Assembly: GCA_030018635.1 (NCBI GenBank)
Contig: JASEHU010000137.1
Location: forward strand, 1 to 6,138
Source of the DNA: a bacterium
GTDB lineage: Bacteria; UBA9089; CG2-30-40-21; SBAY01
Direction of reading: 5' to 3'
DNA: 6,138 bases
Under the pieces are notes generated by a model. It was not told where the DNA came from, did not search any database, and saw only the letters and a list, made by a program, of their open reading frames with translations. Positions 1 to 5,014 of the stretch are shown here, piece by piece; position 1 is the stretch's first letter, and each line of letters opens with the position of its first letter. The translations under genes were made by a program, and so were the position numbers.

Positions 1-74
1 AGAAGTCCTATTTTTAGTCCTGTTGCCTTTAAGTAATTGATAATTTGAGCCTCTTTGTCCTTCTTATTTATCAT
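1..74 (-). pseudogene. C-terminal fragment of a GxxExxR-family protein, cut by window edge
   Basis: Read on the minus strand from an ATG at 74-72, this frame gives MINKKDKEAQIINYLKATG followed by LKIGLL and runs off the left edge. The stretch EAQIINYLKATGLKIGLL matches what I recall of the C-terminal part of GxxExxR proteins (PD-(D/E)XK-nuclease-like, about 125 residues), which continue with an INFG-type segment. The N-terminal half with the family's GxxExxR motif is absent: upstream the frame reads only through the 9-nt array as HRL-HRL-HRG and meets a stop at 116-114. A purine-rich GAGGAAG lies just before the ATG, so a short peptide could still be translated. I read it as a remnant of a longer gene, but only 24 complete codons are visible and the rest lies outside the window. 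Confidence 0.5.
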
Positions 75-80
75 TCTTCC

Positions 81-107
81 TCTGTGTAATCTGTGTAATC
101 TGTGAAT
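81..107. repeat. 9-nt tandem array, three units (tctgtgtaa)
   Basis: Three consecutive 9-nt units are seen: tctgtgtaa (81-89), tctgtgtaa (90-98) and tctgtgaat (99-107). The first two are identical and the third differs near its end. The array sits just upstream of the minus-strand GxxExxR remnant and touches the stop codon of the HEAT remnant. It is one of four arrays in this window with the same period and copy number but different unit sequence. Confidence 0.85.
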
Positions 108-274
108 TAAATCTCATTGCACAGGTCGTAAGATTTTAGTAGAGGCTTGTTTTTACTTATTATCTCTTTCCCCTTTTCAAGTGCCTCGGCTGCACTCTGT
201 CGAACCCACTTATTTTCATCCCTCAGGCAAGAGATGAGTGGCTCTACTGCCCTTACATCACCTCGTATAATATG
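107..274 (-). pseudogene. HEAT-repeat protein fragment without a start codon
   Basis: Between stops on the minus strand lies a 55-codon frame ending at a TAA (109-107). Its first part reads GDVRAVEPLISCLRDENKW then VRQSAAEALEKGKE, a good match to one PBS-lyase-type HEAT repeat (pattern GD-RAVEPLI--L-DE---VR--AAEAL). HEAT repeats form alpha-solenoid scaffolds and normally occur in long tandem series. Here only one unit plus a short charged tail remains. The frame has no ATG, GTG or TTG before the repeat, and an in-frame stop lies immediately upstream, so I read it as the 3' end of a decayed or truncated gene. It could also be expressed from a non-standard start, but I see no supporting ribosome site. 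No other HEAT unit is visible upstream in the other frames. Confidence 0.6.
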
Positions 275-364
275 TTATATTGATGTTTATAATTGAGTAA
301 TCTAGATAACTGTGTAATGGTATGGCTGGCGGAAGATGGGATGGAGCGTCTGGGGAAAGGTGTC

Positions 365-382
365 AATTATCAATTGTTAATT
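365..382. repeat. AT-rich palindrome over the panC stop codon
   Basis: Around a central CAATTG (371-376), the arms aatta (365-369) and taatt (378-382) are perfectly complementary; only the 370/377 pair mismatches. The panC stop codon (379-377 on the minus strand) lies inside it. A hairpin here would be weak (no GC stem, no loop spacing) and no T-tract follows, so a terminator role is only a guess. Confidence 0.35.
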
Positions 383-1231
383 ATATTTCAAGACCATATT
401 ATCAATCAATCTTGTCTTACCTATTATAACGGCTAATGCAATCAGGACTTCTTTTTCTACTATTTCCACTGGCTCCAATGTCTGGCTATCGACTATTTCG
501 ATGTATTGCACCCGGGCCAATTTTTCTCCTTTAATTAAATCATTCATCCGAGAAATAACATTTTTCGAATGTCGCTCACCTGAATCTAATAATTCTTTTG
601 CCTGTTGTAAGGATTTAGACAACACCAGAGCGGATGCCCGCTCTTTCTGTGATAGATATGTGTTTCGGGAGCTTAAGGCTAATCCATCGCTATCCCGCAC
701 AATCGGCACTATCACCAATTCGATGTCAAAATTCAAATCCTCAATCATGTGTTTGATAACCACAGCCTGCTGGTAGTCCTTTTGCCCAAAATAGGTGCGG
801 TGGGGTTTGACGATATTGAATAATTTGGCAACAACCGTTGTTACGCCGCGGAAATGGTCTGGTCTGAATTTACCGCATAAACCGTCGGTCAGTCGCTCAA
901 CATTGACAAAGGTAAGTAATTCCTGCGGATACATTTCTTCAACCGCTGGATAAAAAATAATTTCCACCCCACCATCTTTGGCTAACTCCTCATCTCGGCT
1001 AAAATCCCTTGGGTAGGTTTGATAATCTTCCTCTGGACCAAATTGAATAGGGTTGACAAAGATACTCATCACGACCACATCGTTTTCTAATCTTGCCTGG
1101 CGAATTAAGGACAGATGTCCTTCGTGAAGTGCACCCATCGTGGGCACAAAGCCTATTTTTTTGCCCTGGTGCCTTAATTTATTACTTTCAGCCTGCATCT
1201 GCCTGATTTGCGTAATTATCTTCATTCCCAT
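377..1231 (-). CDS. panC: Pantothenate synthetase (pantoate--beta-alanine ligase)
   Basis: PanC joins pantoate and beta-alanine using ATP, via a pantoyl-adenylate, to make pantothenate for coenzyme A; it is cytosolic. The 284-residue product has the usual family length. All landmarks of this nucleotidyltransferase fold are visible: PTMGALHEGH at residues 30-39 with the ATP-binding HxGH (H36, H39), FVNPIQFGPEEDYQTYPR at 58-75, FRPDHFRGV at 122-130, FGQKDYQQ at 148-155, and RDSDGLALSSRN at 179-190, the KMSKS-like loop. The start is ambiguous: ATG at 1231 gives MGMKIITQ, while ATG at 1225 gives the more family-typical MKIITQ; neither has a strong Shine-Dalgarno sequence. It is transcribed divergently from the secretin gene, and no panB, panD or panE is in the window. 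A possible minus-strand promoter lies at 1235-1263. No frameshift or missing catalytic residue is seen. Confidence 0.97.
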   Translation of the reverse strand: MGMKIITQIRQMQAESNKLRHQGKKIGFVPTMGALHEGHLSLIRQARLENDVVVMSIFVNPIQFGPEEDYQTYPRDFSRDEELAKDGGVEIIFYPAVEEMYPQELLTFVNVERLTDGLCGKFRPDHFRGVTTVVAKLFNIVKPHRTYFGQKDYQQAVVIKHMIEDLNFDIELVIVPIVRDSDGLALSSRNTYLSQKERASALVLSKSLQQAKELLDSGERHSKNVISRMNDLIKGEKLARVQYIEIVDSQTLEPVEIVEKEVLIALAVIIGKTRLIDNMVLKYN

Positions 1232-1234
1232 ATA

Positions 1235-1263
1235 ACTTTACCACAAAAAACTGACATTGTCAA
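1235..1263 (-). promoter_or_regulatory. Possible panC promoter
   Basis: On the minus strand a perfect TTGACA (1263-1258) is followed after 17 nt by TAAAGT (1240-1235), a 4/6 match to the -10 consensus. If used, transcription would start at about the panC start codons, giving a leaderless or nearly leaderless message, consistent with the weak ribosome site there. The -10 is poor and the placement is tight, so this is tentative. Confidence 0.3.
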
Positions 1264-1303
1264 CTTTATTTTACCTAACAAACTTTTAAAAAACAGTTGA
1301 CAA
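1257..1303. repeat. Inverted repeat ttgtcaac / gttgacaa in the divergent spacer
   Basis: A perfect 8-bp inverted pair is seen: ttgtcaac at 1257-1264 and gttgacaa at 1296-1303, separated by 31 nt. The right arm contains the -35 hexamer of the plus-strand promoter, and the left arm contains a TTGACA on the minus strand. Two promoters with the same -35 explain the symmetry; a regulator binding both arms is a further possibility. Confidence 0.5.
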
Positions 1304-1325
1304 TTAAGAAACGATAATGTATAAT
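1297..1325 (+). promoter_or_regulatory. Consensus sigma-70 promoter for the secretin operon
   Basis: TTGACA (1297-1302), a 17-nt spacer, then TATAAT (1320-1325): both hexamers match the housekeeping sigma-factor consensus perfectly at the optimal spacing. Transcription should begin at about 1332, leaving a leader of about 130 nt before the secretin ATG at 1461. No comparable promoter is obvious in the spacers before the two downstream genes, which supports co-transcription. Confidence 0.8.
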
Positions 1326-1350
1326 TTCAAATAAGATTAACGAAACTTCT

Positions 1351-1437
1351 GTAATCGGATGGGGTTTCAAACCCCTTTAGCGGATAAAACGGATAATAAA
1401 GATTAAAAAATCTGCTCAATCCGTTCAATCCGATTAC
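1351..1437 (+). repeat. Nested inverted repeats in the secretin leader, possible three-way-junction RNA
   Basis: The outer arms gtaatcggat (1351-1360) and atccgattac (1428-1437) are perfectly complementary over 10 bp. Directly inside, GGGGTTT-C-AAACCCC (1361-1375) forms its own hairpin. Then aacggat (1388-1394) pairs with atccgtt (1419-1425), capped by gatt (1401-1404) with aatc (1409-1412). The stems are mutually compatible and would form a compact three-way junction within the predicted 5' leader, 23 nt before the secretin start. I do not recognise a known riboswitch class. It could be a cis-regulatory leader or a short dispersed palindromic element that landed here. Confidence 0.6.
1409..1435. 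repeat. 9-nt tandem array, three degenerate units (aatccgttc)
   Basis: Three consecutive 9-nt units: aatctgctc (1409-1417), aatccgttc (1418-1426) and aatccgatt (1427-1435). They form the 3' side of the inverted-repeat leader. On its 5' side two related complementary-type units, cggataaaa (1381-1389) and cggataata (1390-1398), also have a 9-nt period. Confidence 0.6.
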
Positions 1438-1460
1438 TAAATTAAAGAGGAACTAAAAAA

Positions 1461-3476
1461 ATGATTTTAAAAAAAAGGCTCGGATTAATTATTTTATTTC
1501 TTTTAATTAATTGTCAGTGGGTAATCTATGCTGAGGAAAAAACTCCATCTGCGTCAGAGGCACAACCTCAGTTTATCACTATTGATTTCAAGGATGCGGA
1601 TATAAATGATGTTTTACGGGCATTAGCCTCCCAGCAAAAAGTCAATATTATCTCAGATGAACCACTTAAAGGACGGGTAACTATACATCTCACCAAAGTC
1701 CCTTTTGACACAGGATTAATGGCCCTTCTTAATGCCTACGGTTTAACATACGAAAAAGAAGGAAGTATCTATAAGGTAAAAAAACTTATATCTAAAAAAC
1801 CCTATACCCTGTCTATAGAACGAGGATATTTAACCTTAGATGCCAAAAAGGTGGATATCAATGAAATCCTGCGCGAGATATCATTACAAAGTGGAGTTAA
1901 TATCATTACGGATAAATCTGTTGTCGGAGAGATATCCATCTACCTGAAAAATGTACCTGTAGAGGTAGGTCTGGAACGCATTCTGAGAACAGGTGGGTTC
2001 AAATATCGTAAGGTAAAAGATATATATGTTGTCGGCACCGCAGGAGAAGAAGAAAGGATGAAGACAATCAATGTCAAGAATGGAGTCCTTTCCCTTGATG
2101 TTAAAGGTGCAGATATTCAAAAGGTATTACGCGAAATCTCTATTCAGGGGGGTATAAATATTGTGGCCGATATGTCGGTTATCGGAGAGGTATCTTCCAA
2201 TCTTGAGAATACCCCATTAGAGGTTGGTTTGAGAGCCCTTTTAGAAACTAATGGATTCAGTGTGGAAAAGGTTAATGAGATATTCCAGGTAACCAAAATG
2301 AAAGGTAAAAAAACCTTTTCTATTATGGTTACCAAAGATGGATTATTTACCGTTGATTTAAAGGCGGCCGAATTAGATGAGGTTTTGAGGGCTATCGCTA
2401 TTCAAGGAAAACTTGATATAGTTACAGCCGGCTATGTAAGAGGAGCTGTAGATGCCCATCTGACTGATGTTTCATTTGAGAAATTATTAAGATTGATCTT
2501 AGAAGGCACTAATTTTACCTTTGCTCATGTTGATGGGACTTATATTATTGGCGAGGGCATATCCTTAAAACCATCTTCCCTGACATTTATTAATTCCGAG
2601 GTCATCAAAATAAACTGGATAGATGTAACTGAGGCACTAAATTCTTTACCTGATGCCTTTCCCAAAACAAATATTAAAATACTTAAAGACCAGAATGCCC
2701 TGGCGATAATAGGCACTCAACAACTAATCGATAAAATAAAGGAGTATCTTACTAAGATAGATAAACCGGCACCCCAAATTATAATCGAGGCATTAATTGT
2801 TGATTATACAACAAGTTTGGGTACCGAATTAGGCTTAGGGCAAGGAAAGTATCAAGAAGGGCATATTAACCTGAACCTATTTCCTGACCAGGTGATACCG
2901 TTACCGATAACTTATAAGGCAGGAAAATTAGACAGTGAATTTGCGGTAAGTTTAAGGGCATTAGTCAAGGAAGGAAAGGCAACTATCAGGGCTAACCCAA
3001 GAATTGCTACCTTAAACGGGCATGAGGCAAATATTGATGTCCTGACTATGTATCGCTATCGGGAACAGCGCTATAATGAGGCTACGGGAAGATTAGAACC
3101 TGTAGGTGTCCCAAGGGTAGTAGAGACAGGCATAAAATTAAAAATCAAACCCTGGGTAACAGCCTCTAATGAAATTAATATTGATGTAGCACCAGAGGTA
3201 AGTGATAAAACAGGAGAAACGGAAATATCAGCCGGAGGTGGTGCCTTACCTATTACCAGTGAACGCAAGATTCGAACTACGGTTAGGGTTAAAGATGGAG
3301 AAACAATTATTATCGGTGGATTGGTTCAATCAAAAAAAAGCGAGGGTGAATCAAGAACCCCTATTTTGGGTCGTATCCCAATTATTGGGTATCTGTTTAA
3401 AAATTTATCAAAACAAGAAAGTCAATCACAACTTGTTATTTATATCACCCCGCATATTTTGCCACTGCCTAAATAG
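1461..3476 (+). CDS. Secretin with four N-terminal STN-type repeats (PilQ/GspD superfamily)
   Basis: Secretins form ring-shaped outer-membrane channels for type II/III secretion, type IV pili or filamentous phage. The 671-residue protein starts with a signal peptide (KKR then a hydrophobic stretch, likely cut after IYA at residue 24). Four homologous STN-type modules follow at about 38-108, 115-193, 201-279 and 286-364, each with a DVLRA/EILREIS-type helix, an Ile-rich strand and an NVP/NTP--VGL-type helix. A secretin N1-like domain spans about 371-435. The channel domain runs from about 437 to the end, with TIRANPRIATLNG (508-520), VKDGETIIIGGL (610-621) and PILGRIPIIGYLF (634-646), the secretin signature. 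AAAGAGGA lies 9 nt before the ATG, and a consensus promoter lies upstream. It is first in a three-gene run. Pilus-type PilQ is the closest class, but no AMIN domain and no pilus or secretion partner is present, so the transported substrate is unknown. Four STN repeats exceed the usual one. Confidence 0.93.
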   Translation: MILKKRLGLIILFLLINCQWVIYAEEKTPSASEAQPQFITIDFKDADINDVLRALASQQKVNIISDEPLKGRVTIHLTKVPFDTGLMALLNAYGLTYEKEGSIYKVKKLISKKPYTLSIERGYLTLDAKKVDINEILREISLQSGVNIITDKSVVGEISIYLKNVPVEVGLERILRTGGFKYRKVKDIYVVGTAGEEERMKTINVKNGVLSLDVKGADIQKVLREISIQGGINIVADMSVIGEVSSNLENTPLEVGLRALLETNGFSVEKVNEIFQVTKMKGKKTFSIMVTKDGLFTVDLKAAELDEVLRAIAIQGKLDIVTAGYVRGAVDAHLTDVSFEKLLRLILEGTNFTFAHVDGTYIIGEGISLKPSSLTFINSEVIKINWIDVTEALNSLPDAFPKTNIKILKDQNALAIIGTQQLIDKIKEYLTKIDKPAPQIIIEALIVDYTTSLGTELGLGQGKYQEGHINLNLFPDQVIPLPITYKAGKLDSEFAVSLRALVKEGKATIRANPRIATLNGHEANIDVLTMYRYREQRYNEATGRLEPVGVPRVVETGIKLKIKPWVTASNEINIDVAPEVSDKTGETEISAGGGALPITSERKIRTTVRVKDGETIIIGGLVQSKKSEGESRTPILGRIPIIGYLFKNLSKQESQSQLVIYITPHILPLPK

Positions 3477-3480
3477 GAAT

Positions 3481-3507
3481 AGTCCGATAGGTCATATAAG
3501 TCTTATA
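3481..3507. repeat. 9-nt tandem array, three degenerate units (agtcctata type)
   Basis: Units agtccgata (3481-3489), ggtcatata (3490-3498) and agtcttata (3499-3507) fill most of the spacer between the secretin stop and the CooS-like start, ending 17 nt before that ATG. They are diverged copies of the perfect agtcctata array found in the next spacer, and both arrays follow a ggaat(a) sequence. Confidence 0.65.
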
Positions 3508-3524
3508 ATACAAGGAAACAGGTT

Positions 3525-4946
3525 ATGGGAAAGAGTGGAAAATCTCATTGTCTTAGTAAGTCTGTATCTTGTTATCAATGTGCCTGGGGGCCATGTCAAA
3601 TAACCCATGATAACCGTTCTTTTCTTTCGCCATTAAAACATCGGGAAAAAACAAAACCTATCTGTGGAGACACCATAGACACCATCTTAGCCAGAAATCT
3701 TCTCTCCTTACTCATAAAAGGAACTGTCTCTACGGCAATTTGTGCTAAATATATTGCCGGTCTTTTATTGGCAAATTCATCACTTATAAAAAATGAAATA
3801 AAACTGCAACAAATAACCAAAAGGTTTGGTGAAATAGACAAAAAAGAACTTATCCTGAAGGCACTTTATGATATTGAAAATTCAGGCTATAATCCAATGA
3901 GTTTTATCTCTAACTATTTCCCTGAGTTGATTCGGCAAGACTTGATGGGAATAAACATGGTGCCTCATTCAACCTCAAGTGAAATCTTATCGGCAACCCA
4001 TTTACTGACCATGTGTATAAGTTCGAATCCAGAGGATTTTTTAAGACAGGGATTTAGACTTGGCTTAGCCAATTTAGGGACAATGATTATTGCCTCAGAA
4101 CTTAAGGATACCCTTCTTCCACCATCCAGATTATCAAAGTCAGGCTCAGGAATTTCAGGTAACGAGGCCGTCCGCCCAATACCATTTTCAGCCGGCTTTT
4201 CCTTCCAGAAATGTCTTGATATTTTAAATAGGCTAAACTCAACTGACCCTTTAAAACCTTTACTTGATTGGCTTGTCTCTTGTGAAATACGAGGTTTTGC
4301 CTTATTAATCGGCTGCACAAAACTCAATGAGACCTACATTTCAATAATTAAAGAACTACTGAAAAAAAATATATTGATATTGACGGCAGGATGCAATAGT
4401 TATTCTTGCAACGAATTGGAATTTGGCGAATCAAAATTCGGCGAATCGAGATTCAGCGAATCGAGATTCATTGAGACGAAATTTATTGAGACAGAATTTT
4501 TTAATTCCGATGCGACTATTAAATATGCAGGGAGAGAACTTGGGAATGTCTTATGTAATTTATCCAAAGTAACCAATATTGAAAGGGCATTACCCCCTAT
4601 CTGGCACTTTGGAAGTATGATTGATTTTGCCCAGATCTTGAATTTTCTCTTTGCTATATCTACCAGGCTTCAAATCAGGCTGAAAGATATTCCTATCGTG
4701 GCTATAGTAAATGAGTTGGGAATAGAAATGCCATCAGCTACTGGTTTTGGCATTTTAAGTTTAGGCATACCGGTTCATTTTGGATTTAACGAATCAATTA
4801 TTAATAGTGACTTGATTACCACTATATTAGTTCAAAAAACAACCGAGTTGTTCGATGGCAGGATTATTTTAGAAACCGACCCAACACAGGCGGCTAAATT
4901 ACTTATAGGCAGTATCGATGAAAAACGGATGGGGTTAAATATTTAA
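3525..4946 (+). CDS. Reduced CooS-like protein lacking the cluster C domain (probably not a CO dehydrogenase)
   Basis: The 473-residue product is homologous to anaerobic Ni-Fe CO dehydrogenase (CooS, about 630-640 residues) at both ends. Matching segments are CYQCAWGPCQI (16-26) with C47 (the [4Fe-4S] cluster B pattern), ARNLL near 56-60, FRLGLANLGTMIIASELKD (177-195), DPLKPLLDWLVSCEIRG (241-257), IGC264, AGC290, ALPPIWHFGSMIDFAQILN (355-373) and the tail DPTQAAKLLIGSIDEKR (452-468). Between about 200 and 222 it jumps directly from the N-terminal to the C-terminal region, omitting some 150 residues that in CooS carry the cluster C ligands His261, Cys295 and Cys333 (C. hydrogenoformans CODH-II numbering, from memory). 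Cys526 aligns with M365, the catalytic Lys563 with M402, and the His channel with T70, C73 and Y76. Only C264 and C290 remain of the cluster C ligands. A tandem pentapeptide insert follows C290. It has no signal peptide, so it is cytosolic. AAGGA lies 8 nt before the ATG. Function unknown; an electron-transfer or assembly role is possible. Confidence 0.85.
   Translation: MGKSGKSHCLSKSVSCYQCAWGPCQITHDNRSFLSPLKHREKTKPICGDTIDTILARNLLSLLIKGTVSTAICAKYIAGLLLANSSLIKNEIKLQQITKRFGEIDKKELILKALYDIENSGYNPMSFISNYFPELIRQDLMGINMVPHSTSSEILSATHLLTMCISSNPEDFLRQGFRLGLANLGTMIIASELKDTLLPPSRLSKSGSGISGNEAVRPIPFSAGFSFQKCLDILNRLNSTDPLKPLLDWLVSCEIRGFALLIGCTKLNETYISIIKELLKKNILILTAGCNSYSCNELEFGESKFGESRFSESRFIETKFIETEFFNSDATIKYAGRELGNVLCNLSKVTNIERALPPIWHFGSMIDFAQILNFLFAISTRLQIRLKDIPIVAIVNELGIEMPSATGFGILSLGIPVHFGFNESIINSDLITTILVQKTTELFDGRIILETDPTQAAKLLIGSIDEKRMGLNI
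4422..4511 (+). repeat. 15-bp tandem repeat encoding a pentapeptide series inside the CooS-like gene
   Basis: Six in-frame 15-nt units encode FGESK, FGESR, FSESR, FIETK, FIETE and FFNSD (residues 300-329). Units 2 and 3 differ at only a few bases, and units 4 and 5 share a separate variant, which suggests stepwise duplication. The phenylalanine every fifth residue resembles pentapeptide-repeat beta-helices, but there are too few units to be sure. It lies just after the conserved C290 and has no counterpart that I know in CooS. Confidence 0.85.
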
Positions 4947-4959
4947 GGTAAAAGGAATA

Positions 4960-4986
4960 AGTCCTATAAGTCCTATAAGTCCTATA
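4960..4986. repeat. 9-nt tandem array, three perfect units (agtcctata)
   Basis: Three identical units of agtcctata occupy 4960-4968, 4969-4977 and 4978-4986, between the CooS-like stop and the exchanger-like start. The same unit appears degenerate at 3481-3507, and a single agtccta is present at the left window edge (5-10 region). Confidence 0.9.
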
Positions 4987-5014
4987 TCTTAAATATTAAA
5001 AAGGAGGAAAAAGA

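Noticed and set aside
81..107. CRISPR array
   Set aside because: The units are 9 nt with no spacers; the same holds for the other three arrays.
316..440. Short plus-strand frame starting MVWLAEDGMERLGKG in the spacer left of panC
   Set aside because: It runs antisense into panC, has no clear ribosome site and matches no family I recognise; the slightly GC-richer stretch may be remnant sequence.
501..776. Plus-strand open frame of 91 codons inside panC
   Set aside because: It is antisense to conserved panC coding sequence, shows no recognisable domain, and has no good ribosome site.
1461..1550. Secretin as a lipoprotein
   Set aside because: The only early cysteine (C18, context LINC) has Asn before it, which does not fit a lipobox; a signal peptidase I site after IYA is better.
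3202..3603. Plus-strand open frame of 133 codons overlapping the secretin end and the CooS-like start
   Set aside because: Out of frame with the conserved secretin C-terminal signature and with the cysteine-rich CooS-like start; its composition looks like a frame shadow.
3965..4327. Minus-strand open frame of 120 codons opposite the CooS-like gene
   Set aside because: The plus strand here encodes segments that align with CooS; the minus-strand product resembles nothing I know.
3525..4946. Calling the gene an active CO dehydrogenase or a hydroxylamine reductase
   Set aside because: Most cluster C ligands and the catalytic lysine are absent, and although CYQC recalls hydroxylamine reductase, the GPCQI segment and the C-terminal half follow CooS rather than that family.
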